Origin: Vitis vinifera
Lineage: Eukaryota > Streptophyta > Magnoliopsida > Vitales > Vitaceae
NCBI RefSeq assembly: GCF_030704535.1
Contig: NC_081812.1
Span: 16,465,001-16,529,000 of the forward strand
Reading direction: 5' to 3'
Length of the DNA: 64,000 nucleotides
The position numbers and the translations under genes were made by a program. Below the pieces are notes generated by a model. It was not told the DNA's origin. It did not search any database and saw nothing but the letters and a program-made list of their open reading frames with translations. Of the stretch, positions 12,260-23,387 are shown piece by piece. Each line of letters starts with the position of its first letter. Within the stretch, counting starts at the first letter, position 1.

Positions 12260-14048
12260 CTAAATAGAAAAATAAGACAAAGGATAAAATATACAATTTC
12301 TAACACAAGTCTAAATGTGTTTTATTGATACAAATGCACAACCAATCATCTATCTACATATATATCTATATATATATATATAAATTTTAATTATTTTATA
12401 AGGTATTTTATATAATAATTAAATTAAAAACAAAGGTAAATTTATAAGTAAAATTATCAATATTTTTAAATAAAAAATACTTATGTATCATATTTTTTTA
12501 TATTGTTCAATATATATTAATTTCTTTGTTAAAACTACTTTAATATAAATATTATCATTTTTTTTAATTTTTTTAAATATTTTATATCAATTTTCTCTTA
12601 TTAATATTTTTTTTAATCAAAATATCCCACTCATATATCAATTGTATTTGTACCTAGCAAAAAATATAATAGAAATATTTTGTCCAAAATATTGGACAAA
12701 TGACTCAGTCGTCGAAAGAATTTTGTCTTGTAGTTGAAGTTAAGGACAAGAAATATTGGACCTTGGACAGAAATATAACGATTTACAGTTGTACCCAGTA
12801 AAAATAAATAAATAAATAAAGACCTGTTTAATAAAGGGTCTTCGTCCAACGTAATTAGACCAGACTTGAGTAGATCAGTCTAAGTCATCCTCCAATGATC
12901 AAGTCAAAAAATGTTAGGCATACCAATGGGCTGGTCTGGTAGGCGCGGGTCGCAATATGCATTTTCTTGCCTTATCATATTCAAAATTTCACGTGTAGTT
13001 TGAGTTTCCCACTTGCATTTAAAATTTCACACCTACCAAATCTTTGTGTTTTAAGAGATCCAACCAACCTAGTTTCTCTAATGAAGACAAGAGAGCACCC
13101 TTGGTTTGTTAATTGGAACCTCTTTGAGTGGGGTCTGGTCAGATGAGACTAGAATAATACCAAATGGAAGCTTTGTAGAGTCGACGGTCAATGGTGAAGT
13201 GATGGTGCCCAATCAAAAGGCAAATAAACGTTATAACAAGAGGTCATGACTCATCACTCATAAACTGGTATATCAATGAGACAATGACGCTAGCAAGTTT
13301 TCCGCGGGTCTTCCGTCGTCCCTAGCTTAAAATAAGGTAATAAGATAAAAGAGTCGTCATGTCTATTATATATATTGGGTAAGGAGACGTGGTGTAAGGC
13401 ATATTTCTGCAACTTGCTTCTTTAAAAATTAAAAATCCATGCGAGTGTGTCCAAATTTGGCAAGTGGGGTGGCGACTAGGTGGAGTCACAACGGTCATTA
13501 TATTCCAAACCCCAATTATTTATTCTCATGCTCGCCCACCAGTTCTTGTTTTTCTCTCTCTTCTTTTTTTAAAAAAATCTTAATTATATTTAAAATAAAT
13601 ATAATTTGTATGTAAATAAATATTATAACTTTTTATGATTTATTTTTATAAGATATATTTTCATTTTATATTTGTTAAAAACTAAAAAATATTTTTTATT
13701 TAATTATATATATATAAATTGGATGAGACAATACAATATCTCAATTACCCCCATCAAAATAAGAAAATTCAAATCTATCACCAATTTTATATGTCTTATC
13801 CCAAACTCATCTAATGTCACCTAAAGTACGTGTATCCGCGAAAACATGTTTCAGGTCCATTCCTAATTGAGACATCTTTTTTGACGGTTTGTTCACCTCA
13901 AAGCTCAATGCCTGACAACCAAGTGACCAACCAAGCACGTCTTCTCGAAGAAAGGACCAAGCATTTTCTGAGAACAGCTCAAGATGGTGAGTTTAAGACC
14001 AAAATAATCTATTTATAAAAAAAAATTGACAAGAATAGTACCCATCTC
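11957..14048. other. AT-rich intergenic DNA and distal upstream region of G1
   Basis: No gene is supported. Positions 11957-13990 match 46880-49212 of the right copy. Positions about 12850-13990 are a diverged version of the upstream region shared by all kinase units, with the GTTAGGCATACC, CAATATGCATTTTC and TTCAAAATTTCAC blocks. An (ATA)n microsatellite lies at 12232-12259. Confidence 0.6.
12232..12259. repeat. (ATA)n microsatellite
   Basis: This is a short perfect run. A run of the same kind sits at the matching place in the right copy, near 47166. Confidence 0.85.
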
Positions 14049-14453
14049 AAAATATTTATCAAAGTAATATTTTGTATTCACATTTATATGAATTTTTTTT
14101 TTAAGTGTAAAAAATCACCGTTGATAACTGTGGTTTTAAAAGTTTCAAAAATATCATTAAAACTACAGTTTGTGACTGTGGTTTTACAATTTCCTTAAAA
14201 CCATAATTACTAATTATGATTTCAAAATTATTTTTAACCCACCCCCGTTTGAATGGTACTATGATTTTTAAAATATTCTTTATCATAATAATTATAAAAC
14301 TTTCACACTTTACCAAAATTTCTTAACAATGTACCAAATTTTCTTAAAGTTCGTTTCGGAGTGGAGAAATCTTTATACAATTTTCCATTATCAGTTTAAA
14401 ACTATTTTTCTTTTACAAATTATCCTTAATAAATTTTTTTTTACGACTGTTTT

Positions 14454-14493
<40 letters not shown>

Positions 14494-15005
14494 TTATTTA
14501 TTTTTTATATTTTCCTTGAAATTTTGAGAAAATAATTTTGCCTACATGCATTCCTATAAAAATTTATATATTTATGGTAAATAAAATATTTATTTTTTTT
14601 ATGAATTTTATCACATATGAATTAAAGAAAATTATTTTTTCATATTATTTTTAAATTTTAAAATAATTAAACAAATTGTTTATATTATTTAAAATTTTAC
14701 ATTTTCATATAAAAAATAATGTCAATGATTATGATTTTAGGTTATTCCTTAATAATTGTGGTTTACTAGTTATTATGATAAAAAATATTTTACCATTAAA
14801 ATGGAGGTGGATTAAAAATAATTTTGAAACCACAGTTACTAACTGTGGTTTTAAGAAAAATTGTAAAACCACAATCGCAAATTGTGGTTTTAAGTATATT
14901 TTTTAAACTTTTAAAATCATAGTTATCAATAGTGGTTTTTTATACTTAAAAAAAAATCATGTGGATGCTCACGTGCATACAAAAGATTACTTTGACAAAT
15001 ATTTT
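14049..15005. mobile_element. Large foldback element upstream of G1
   Basis: The outer arms pair over about 250 bp: the left arm starts at AAAATATTTATCAAAGTAAT (14049) and the right arm ends at its near complement (15005). Each arm also contains iterated short palindromes built on AAACCACAGTTACTAACTGTGGTTT and diverged versions of it. The loop holds a (TA)n run and T-rich DNA. No coding capacity is seen. The G3 upstream region lacks the element, so it is an insertion 65 bp before the G1 TATA box. The ends are not sharp enough to give a target duplication. Confidence 0.75.
14459..14489. repeat. (TA)n microsatellite
   Basis: A perfect dinucleotide run in the loop of the foldback element, followed by TTTA repeats. 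Confidence 0.9.
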
Positions 15006-15045
15006 CTTAATGATGCCTTGGTTGGTATAATAATGCCTTCCTCCT

Positions 15046-15130
15046 TAATTTCCTACGTGAAGTAGCGGATATAAAACCAACATTTTCTTAACCAACCAAA
15101 GATGCATTTCTGAACCAAACTTGGAAAGAC
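15046..15130 (+). promoter_or_regulatory. Core promoter and leader of G1
   Basis: The TATA box TATAAAA is at 15070-15076, 54 bp before the start codon. It is followed by the block ACATTTTCTTAACCAACCAAAGAT found at the same place in all kinase copies. The block contains ACCAACC (15091-15097), which matches the AC-II type MYB site. Conservation across copies is seen; MYB control is inference. Confidence 0.6.
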
Positions 15131-17542
15131 ATGGGAAACCTATTTTCCTCCATTCTTCTCATCCTTCTTATCTCTTTCTTCTTCTCTTTTACAACTTCCA
15201 AAACCCAGAACTTTTTGCAAAGAGGCTCCTCTCTCTCTGTCGAAGATGATTCGGACGACTACATCACCTCTCCAGACAAATCATTCACTTGTGGTTTCTA
15301 TGGGATGGGGGAAAATGCTTACTGGTTTTCAATATGGTTCACAAATTCAAAGGAAAGAACTGTTGTTTGGATGGCCAATCGAAATAGACCTGTCAATGGC
15401 CGGGGCTCCAGAATTTCGCTGCAGAGAGATGGCACCATGATGCTAAGGGATGCTGATGGCTCAACTGTTTGGGAGACTAACACTACCTCTACCGATGTTG
15501 ATCGAGCAGAGCTTTTGGACACTGGAAACCTTGTTCTCAAGGACCCACGAGGTAAAATTCTGTGGCAAAGCTTTGATTTTCCAACTGATACTCTTCTGCC
15601 AAACCAAATCTTTACCACGAGCACAAAGCTGATCTCTATACTCAGAAAAGGGGATTTTTCTTCTGGTTACTTTAACTTCCTTTTTGACAATGACAATGTC
15701 TTGAGAATGATGTATGATGGGCCTGAGATTTCAAGCTTGTATTGGCCTAATCCTGATTGGGATGTTTTCCAAAATGGAAGAACAAACTATAACAGTAGCA
15801 GAATTGCTGTTTTAGATGAAATGGGGAGGTTTCTTTCGAGTGATAGAATGTCTTTCAAAGCTTCTGACATGGGTTTTGGAGTCAAAAGGAGGCTGACAAT
15901 GGACTACGATGGAAACCTGAGACTCTATAGCTTAAACCATTCCACGGGATTATGGAATATATCATGGGAAGCTCTTAGGCAACAGTGTAAAGTGCATGGG
16001 CTATGTGGTAGAAATGGGATTTGTATTTATACACCAGAACCCAAGTGTTCATGTCCTCCGGGCTATGAAGTAACTGACCCAAGTGACTGGAGCAAAGGTT
16101 GCAAGTCTAAGTTCAACCAAAGCTGTTCCCAAACACAGCAGGTAAAATTTGTGGAGCTTCCCCAGACCGATTACTATGGGTTTGATCTCAATTACAGCCA
16201 ATCTGTTTCAATGGAAGCTTGCAGGAAAATCTGCTTGGACGATTGCCTTTGCCAAGGATTCGTCTACAGGCTAACAGGAGAAGGGAACTGTTTCGCGAAA
16301 AGTACCCTCTTCAATGGCTTCAAGTCCTCCAACTTCCCTGGGAGTTTATATTTAAAACTGCCTGTGGATGTCGAAACGTCAGCACCCACTGTCCTTAATG
16401 GTTCTGATCTCATATGCGAGTCCAAGGAGGTTGAGGTTGTGCACAGTTCTTCTGTGTATGACACTGCCAGTAAAAAGATGAGATGGGTTTATCTCTACTC
16501 ATTTGCTTCTGCCATTGGTGCCATAGAAGTTCTCTTTATTGTGTCAGGTTGGTGGTTTCTTTTCAGGGTACATAATGTGCCATCTTCAGCTGAAGATGGA
16601 TATGGTCCGATATCAAGCCCGTTCAGGAGATTTAGCTACACCGAACTCAAGAAGGCAACCAACAATTTCAAAGTGGAGCTTGGAAGAGGAGGCTTTGGGG
16701 CTGTTTATAAGGGTGTTTTGGAGGATGAAAGGGCAGTAGCAGTGAAGAAATTGGGAGATGCCACTCAAGGGGAAGGGGAGTTTTGGGCTGAAGTAAGCAC
16801 AATCGGAAAAATCTATCACATGAACCTAGTCAGAATGTGGGGATTCTGTTCAGAGGGTAGACACAGACTTGTAGTCTACGAGCATGTAGAAAATCTGTCA
16901 CTGGATAAGCATCTCTTCAGCACGAGTTGTCTGGGATGGAAAGAGAGGTTTAACGTTGCAGTGGGGACAGCGAGGGGTTTAGCCTACCTTCACCATGAGT
17001 GTCTAGAATGGGTTATCCACTGTGACGTGAAGCCTGAAAATATACTTCTAGACAACGGGTTTGAACCAAAGATTGCAGATTTTGGGCTAGCCAAGCTGTC
17101 TCAGAGAGGTGGCCCCGGTTCAGGAGAATTCTCTCGGATTCGGGGGACTAAAGGGTACATGGCTCCAGAGTGGGCTATGAATCTTCCAATTACGGCAAAA
17201 GTTGATGTTTATAGCTATGGAGTTGTGGTTTTAGAGATGGTGAGGGGAATTCGGCTTTCGAAATGGGTGGGTGAGGATGGCGAGGAGCAGGAAGCTGAGC
17301 TGACGAGGTTTGTCAGGGCAGTGAAAAGGAAAATTCAATATGGCGAAGACAATTGGGTAGAGGATACAGTGGACCCAAGATTGAAGGGGAAGTTTAGCAG
17401 GCAGCAGGCTGCCATGTTGGTCGAAATAGGTATTTCTTGTGTGGAGGAAGATAGAAGTAAACGACCAACAATGGCCACCGTAGTGCAAGTTCTACTGGAA
17501 TGTGAAGATGAAGCCCAAGTCCAAACCCTGGACTTGGAGTAA
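15131..17542 (+). CDS. G1: G-type lectin receptor-like serine/threonine kinase (ZmPK1-like), intact
   Basis: This is a single-exon gene of 803 residues. It is a plasma-membrane receptor kinase: a signal peptide (1-23), bulb-type lectin domain (about 33-160), S-locus-type region, EGF-like module with six cysteines (C286 to C324), PAN/apple domain (about 338-414), transmembrane helix (453-478) and cytoplasmic kinase (about 513-790). Kinase motifs are all present: glycine loop G518-R-G-G-F-G523, Lys539, Glu554, HCDVKPEN (630-637), DFG (650-652) and APE (678-680). Cys631 precedes the catalytic Asp, so it is a non-RD kinase. In the family such receptors act in immune and wound or stress signalling; the ligand is unknown. 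The start is fixed by the signal peptide and by conservation among copies. Residues 498 to about 720 are identical to G2. Confidence 0.95.
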   Translation: MGNLFSSILLILLISFFFSFTTSKTQNFLQRGSSLSVEDDSDDYITSPDKSFTCGFYGMGENAYWFSIWFTNSKERTVVWMANRNRPVNGRGSRISLQRDGTMMLRDADGSTVWETNTTSTDVDRAELLDTGNLVLKDPRGKILWQSFDFPTDTLLPNQIFTTSTKLISILRKGDFSSGYFNFLFDNDNVLRMMYDGPEISSLYWPNPDWDVFQNGRTNYNSSRIAVLDEMGRFLSSDRMSFKASDMGFGVKRRLTMDYDGNLRLYSLNHSTGLWNISWEALRQQCKVHGLCGRNGICIYTPEPKCSCPPGYEVTDPSDWSKGCKSKFNQSCSQTQQVKFVELPQTDYYGFDLNYSQSVSMEACRKICLDDCLCQGFVYRLTGEGNCFAKSTLFNGFKSSNFPGSLYLKLPVDVETSAPTVLNGSDLICESKEVEVVHSSSVYDTASKKMRWVYLYSFASAIGAIEVLFIVSGWWFLFRVHNVPSSAEDGYGPISSPFRRFSYTELKKATNNFKVELGRGGFGAVYKGVLEDERAVAVKKLGDATQGEGEFWAEVSTIGKIYHMNLVRMWGFCSEGRHRLVVYEHVENLSLDKHLFSTSCLGWKERFNVAVGTARGLAYLHHECLEWVIHCDVKPENILLDNGFEPKIADFGLAKLSQRGGPGSGEFSRIRGTKGYMAPEWAMNLPITAKVDVYSYGVVVLEMVRGIRLSKWVGEDGEEQEAELTRFVRAVKRKIQYGEDNWVEDTVDPRLKGKFSRQQAAMLVEIGISCVEEDRSKRPTMATVVQVLLECEDEAQVQTLDLE

Positions 17543-18345
17543 ATCTCCTTTTTTTTATTTACTGAATAAGTTATGGGGCCTGTATCTCCTGAACAAATTA
17601 GATAGTTGTCATTGGTTTTTCTTGTTTTCCTTTTGTATGGGGTCTGTAGCCACTACATCAATTTGGAATCTTACAAGTTCATGGTCTTGGGTAGCATAAA
17701 ATATTCACCTCCCATATAATAATAGAAGTACACAGAATGCAGATAATAAGATTTTTTTTTTTTCTCCCAAAAAGAAAAGAAAAAAAGAAAAAAAAAAGAG
17801 ACAGAAGTCTGTAAAATAGTATTGGGTGAAAAGAAATTTAGGCCCAGAATTTAACAGTTTCATGCAATCACAGAAAAGGTCCTATCAATGAAACTGAAAG
17901 CATCACAAAATCCTGTTGAATTAAAACCTAACTTCAGCCAGCAAAATGCCTAAGAATTAAGGACACATAAAAAACAGAAAATTCAAGTGGCCTGGAGCGA
18001 TGGAAATGGTAGTAAAGGTGCAGTCATTACTGAATCAATAAAAAAGAAAAAAATAGTTTTAATTCCAAATTCATACATAAAGTTTTGGTAACAGTTTGTT
18101 TGATGAAATTGAAAATTAAGTAGAGAGAAATATATTGCATCATGCTAATATAAAATGCCTACTTACATAATTTGTGTACTAAAACTGTTGGATGAGGCCC
18201 AATTGAAAATTTATGATTTCTGGAATGTTGTAAAGACCATAACTTGTCAGTAACTAATAAAGGACAACCATATAAGTAAATAACAAAAATTGTTTATGCC
18301 AACTATTCTTGCTTGGATAATCTGGAGCTGAGAACCATTATTTAT
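17543..18345. other. 3' flank of G1
   Basis: The 3' tail is shared with G2 and G3: a T-run, GGGCCTGTATCTC, TTGGTTTTTCTTGTTTTC, CACTACATCAATTTGGAATC, ACCTCCCATATAATAATAGAA, then a T/C-rich and A/G-rich stretch and GACAGAAGTCTGTAAAA. The tail presumably contains the 3' UTR and poly(A) site. From about 17840 to 18345 I see nothing. Confidence 0.55.
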
Positions 18346-18765
18346 GGCGTTATTTTAGTTTTTGACGTCATGCTCCTCAAGCAACATCTTATATGACTAT
18401 TTTTAATTTTTTAGGATAAGGTCCAACATAAACTAGTGCAAGTGTGAAGATTGCATTTTGTTATGCCTCAGACACTCTGAAGTAGAGGGAATCACACTCT
18501 CCATTTGACTTGACATGTGATATGCTGGAAACCTAAAACATGGCCTTGGTTAGGCTGGTGTCATTTTTCACTACTCAAAAGGTTCCTTGCCCACATGCTC
18601 AAGAGTTATATGTATAGTCTATATAACTAACTGACACTTGTGATTCAACACAAATGCAATGACACTTTCCTTGAGAATACCTGAAATAAGATGAATAACA
18701 ACAAATGTCACACCAAAGCAAATAGGTCGTGCCAATCAAGAATTCTGTTTCATAATTGTCTGCAG

Positions 18766-18811
18766 GTTGATGCGCTCATGGGTGATGTGGAAAGGGAAGT
18801 ATCCTTGACCA
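18766..18811 (+). pseudogene. ATG1-like gene fragment, truncated third copy
   Basis: A normal acceptor (TGCAG, ending 18765) precedes VDALMGDVEREVSL, after which the sequence jumps to the downstream flank (GTGTGATCCC). The acceptor AG is intact here but mutated to AA in the other two copies. Too little is left to be functional. Confidence 0.55.
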
Positions 18812-19200
18812 GTGTGATCCCTTGAGACTCAAATCATGATTCTATAATTTAAAGAATGATGAAATGTGTTTTTTTTTTTTTTTGAGTAAATTATGTAAAA
18901 GTGCATTAAAAAAATATAATTTTTTTTCAAAAGTAATCCAATAAACATGCATTCAAATAGTAATTTCAATAAATATCCGTGATTGTATTTGATTGTTTTC
19001 TCTTTCTTGATTAACCTATTTGTTTTTTTTCTTTTTTGGGTTTTTTTTTGTTTTTTTCAAACCTTGAAATGACATGTCAAAAGTTAGTAATTACTTTTAA
19101 TGTTGACATGTGCCTAATCAACATATCACATTATTTTTATTATTATTCTTTTTTCTTTATTTTACCTATAAAATAATCTACTTTTTAATTTTTTTTTTTC

Positions 19201-20466
19201 ACTTTTTCTCCTTTTCATAATTATTGATTTTAATTATTTAGATACATTTTAAATATATAATAATAATAATAATAATAACGACAACAATAATAACAATAAC
19301 AACAACAATAATAATATATGATAAATAATTAATAGCAAAAAATTAATATGCAAATTTAGAAGTTTAAAATATATATATAAGATTTTATATATTCATATTA
19401 AATAAAATATTTATTTATTTGATAAATCTTATTATATAAATTAAATAAAAATAGGTTTATCATATTATTTTATTATTTCTATTTTTTTTTAAATTTAAAC
19501 TTTTTATGTGAAAATCAAAAATCAATTATCGTGATTTTTTAACTTTTTTACTTATGATTCTTACTTGAATGTAGTTTTAACTTTTTTTTAGTTAAAATCA
19601 TTAATATTTTTATTTTAAAAAATAAAAACTTGATTATGGTTATAATATTTTACTTTATTAAAATTTTATTTTTTTATTCATATAAAATAAAAATAAAATA
19701 TGCTTTTAAAAAAATTGTATTTAATCATTGATATTAATTTTCTTTTAAATTTATTAAAAATTAAAATTTTTGTATAATGAAATTGCGCATTAATCAACAC
19801 AACTATTGAAAAAGAATGTATCATTCTTTTATGAAAAATGTAACACTAAAGTTTGTTAAAAATACCATGAAAATGTTACTTTTAACACATTTTAGTGTTA
19901 CTTTTTTCATAAAAGATTGGTACATTTTTTCTAATGGTTGTGTTGATCAATGCACAATGTCAATATATAAAAATTTTAATTTGTAATAAGATTAAGAAAA
20001 ATGAACATAAATGATTAAATACAATTTTTATGAAAAATATAAATAAAAAATAAATTTTTTTAATAAAGCATAATGTTATCATCACAACCAAATTTTCTTC
20101 TTTAATTACAAATATTAAACATTTTAGCCAAGAAAAAAAATTTATGTCCTAAATCTCAATTGTGATTTAGGCTAGTTAAATTTATAAGCAAAAAGCTAAA
20201 ACTATAATTATCAATTATGATTTTCACATGAAAATTTAAAGTAAAAAATATAAATAATATGACAATATAATAAGATTTATAAAATAAATAAATATTTTAT
20301 TTAGTATGAATATAGAAAATTTTATATCCTAAATCTCTAAATTTGTTCATCATGTATTTATTTTTATATTAAATTTATTATCATTAATTATTTATTATAT
20401 ATTATTATTTTATGTTTAAAAATGTCCATAAATAATTAAAATTAATAAATATAAAAAGCTGAAATA
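19201..20466. mobile_element. Long foldback element, nested hairpins
   Basis: The outer arms (about 19201-19560 and 20180-20466) are inverted copies, for example TTGATTTTAATTATTTA near 19225 against its complement near 20435. An inner pair (about 19780-19852 and 19893-19965) is built on GCATTAATCAACACAAC and TGTAACACTAAA and forms a second hairpin. It is extremely AT-rich with no open frame of note. The insertion as a whole spans roughly 18870-20830, since the flanking DNA of the other copies is continuous there. Confidence 0.7.
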
Positions 20467-21529
20467 TTAGAAAATTTTCATCAAGTTAACATATTAAAAA
20501 AAAACAAAAATAAGATGAGGATATTAATCATGTAGTATGGTGATTGCTGCATGTCATTTTTTTTTAAACAATAATAGTTATGATGAGTTCATTTGTCTTG
20601 TCAAAGTAAATAATAAAAAGAAAAAAAAAAGTGATAATAAAAAGAAAAAAAAAGTGATAGTTGAGGGAGGTGAAAGAAGAGGGATTGAGGGTAAGTTTGA
20701 AATATCGATTATTTTCATTATTTGAGTGCTTTGGGATTATTTTCCCTTCTTTGAAAATCAAAAATCAAAGTTCTAAAAAATGCAATTTCTTTTTTTTAAA
20801 TGATACATGATTACATGATTCCCCCTTTTTTTTTCATCTTCTCAGTGCATTTGGAAGTGCATTTTCTGACCAGGTGTTTGTTCAGGGGTAAATGCCTAAA
20901 ACACAAATCTGGACGATTCGGTTAGATCAATTATGCTGCAAGGCATCCTTTCAACACGTACAAGATAGTTATCCAGTACTCGTGTAACTTAAAAACTTTT
21001 TATTTGAGTTTCATGCCATATTTTTTCCCTAAGCAAATGAAATAATTCTACTGCTTCTTATTAAGCGTTTAGAATGGGTTAAAATCCTATATCTGAATGT
21101 GGGGAACAATTTGCTCAGTGAATGAATTGCATCATCTTTACATTTTATTTCTTCCACTTTTGCTGCTGAAAATATGGGTGGTCTCATCCGAAGTTGGGAC
21201 ATGTTTCGGGGCCACTGCATTCGAATGAATGGACTAGTGACTTCAAATGCAAATTTTGGACCACTAAAAGCTCCTAAGGAATGGAGTTGTGATTTCAAAT
21301 GCCATAGAAGATGTCTTTTTATTTTTTATATATTTTTTTTCAGCCCGGCGATACAATGTTGTTTATGGGACATCAAATCTACTAGAAGGTCCTGCTTGAT
21401 TTATAGGAAGAAAATGTGAAGAAAATTATTTTCCTTATAACTAGTGAGGTAGGTGGGTGCAACTTGTGCTCTAAGCAGCTTTCATTGAATATTTGACAAA
21501 ATTATCCTATAAATAATTAGCATCTTCCT

Positions 21530-22354
21530 CTATGTGTCATTTCCAGACTCAAGATCCTTTCGTCGATCAAGACAAACATATAACCCATCTGGGATTACTC
21601 TATTTGGACCAAGATAAGCTCCGTCTGGCACCTGAAATGAGAAGTTTTCCTTCTTCCATAATGCCAGACGAAATGGACAGACCAAGCCGACTAGACCTTT
21701 TAGACAGACAAATCAATCCAGTCAAGTCTTCAAGATTTCTGAAATGCGTGGTTAATCACGCCTGATGTCTTAGCAATGGACTAGACGCTTGATGTCTAAG
21801 CGACGACTAGATGTCTGGTGTCTGAATGATGACCTATACGCTTGATGTTTGAGCAACGAACTAGACGTCATTTACACCCAAAAGTCAATGCCAATCAATT
21901 GTTACACACAATCCCATATATTGGCAAGCTAAATGGACAGTCAACTACATGATCCAAGATTTTGGCATGATAGTCAGCAAATGGCATAAGTCAGTAGCCC
22001 TTACTTGATATGATTGCCCATTTCACACAATAGTGACAACGTTGACTGTCCTAGCAAGGCTCGATTTTCGTCCTAATGACAATCATCATTACAAGAAAGA
22101 CAAGAGTGCATAATCAATGCTATAATCACGATGTCATCAGTTCTATATAAACCCCTCAAAAAGCACGAATAAGATATACACTCATTCTCTCCCACAAAAA
22201 ATAGTTAAAGCTATCCTCAATGATTGCTGATTTAAGCTTTGGAGGGGTGTGTCTGAACCACATGTCCGGACATCCTTCTGTGTAAGGAAGAAGTCCACCT
22301 AACTCCAGTGAAACTAGACGGACCTGAATCCAATTGGCTCGACACCAACATATG
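21530..22354 (+). mobile_element. LTR-like insertion in the third unit
   Basis: About 825 bp interrupt a sequence that is continuous at 2745-2775 and 38885-38915. It contains degenerate short repeats built on CTAGACGCTTGATGTCT (21780-21870), a TATA box (CTATATAAACC, about 22143-22153) and a C/T-rich leader like an LTR promoter. No coding sequence or clear TG..CA ends and target duplication were found, so the class is inference. Confidence 0.45.
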
Positions 22355-23387
22355 TGATTCAAAACTCACATGGAAGGCTCCAATCAGTAAAGAGTCCTTC
22401 TCCAACGTGATTATCTCAGCATGAGCCATCATCCCATGACCAAGAGTGAATACAAAAATGTTAGGTAGGCCGCATACAAAAGTACCCATCGTTCTATTAG
22501 GCTGTCGTAATATGCATTATCTATTCGAATTATATTCAAAGTTTCACCACTCGTAAATAGGGCTGCATATTTCAAAATTCCACACCTACCCCATCTTCCA
22601 GTGTTTTAAGAGTTTCACACAAGTTTCTCTAAATCTTCCTCATTCTTAGCTGGCAAATGTTGACACCTTCCTTTAGGAATAATACAATATCAATGATTCA
22701 ATAGATCTCCTTTAACAACTTGATGAAAATCATTCCCTTTCATTTTCATAATTAGGTATTGTCGAATGAGGTTACTAGAATAAATGGAACTTGGGTTCAC
22801 ATTGATTAATGGTAAAATAGTGCCAAGTGAAAATGCAAATAACACAAGATTAATGAGAAGAAGAAAACACATCATTTTTCATTACAACTAAAAATGGAAG
22901 ATTCATGGTGGTGATTGAAATGAAATCTCCAAATAGAGATTGGCTAGTTATATTGTGACCTTGGTGGTTTGGAAATCCAAGATCTACCTTGTTGAGAATG
23001 ATCAAATTTTAGGGGTGTTACCAATATTGTCCCTCATACTAATGACCAATTCAAGGCATTGAAATATAAAAAATGAAGCAGGTAGGAGTGGATATTAAAA
23101 AAAGAAGGGTGTCTTAGCTTCATTGCCGACAAGTCTTTAGAGGATCTTCATCTATAACTTACATCAAACAAGAAGGGGTCATGAATTCATTTGTAGTTTT
23201 CCTCAAATAACAAGACTTGTTGACATATATATAATCAGCGGGTAAACCAATGGCTAGCATCATTGCTGATGTATGTAGCTAGCTTACGTAAGATAAAGAA
23301 CTATCATTATCCATGTGTAACTTATGAGGTAGGAATAGGCCTTCACAAAAAAGAACTTATCTAAGGCATTATTTCTAGGGTGGTGTT

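Larger units (their letters stand above)
1..13990. repeat. Segmental duplication, left copy
   Basis: This block is collinear with about 35832-49212. It holds, in order, ATG1-like gene fragments, a gypsy derivative, pseudogene P1 and an AT-rich tail. Homology runs to the first bases of the window, so the true left edge may lie outside it. It stops near 13990, where the two copies diverge just before the upstream DNA of the next receptor kinase. Differences seen: about 300 bp near 2470 are missing here but present at 38312-38611, a solo LTR (10729-11956) exists only here, and a small TIR element exists only in the right copy. Positions 1-1200 show no exon I can support and look like intron or flanking DNA of the ATG1-like fragment. 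Confidence 0.9.

Noticed and set aside
21532..21765. 77-residue open frame in the third block
   Set aside because: It lies in an LTR-like insertion without coding homology.
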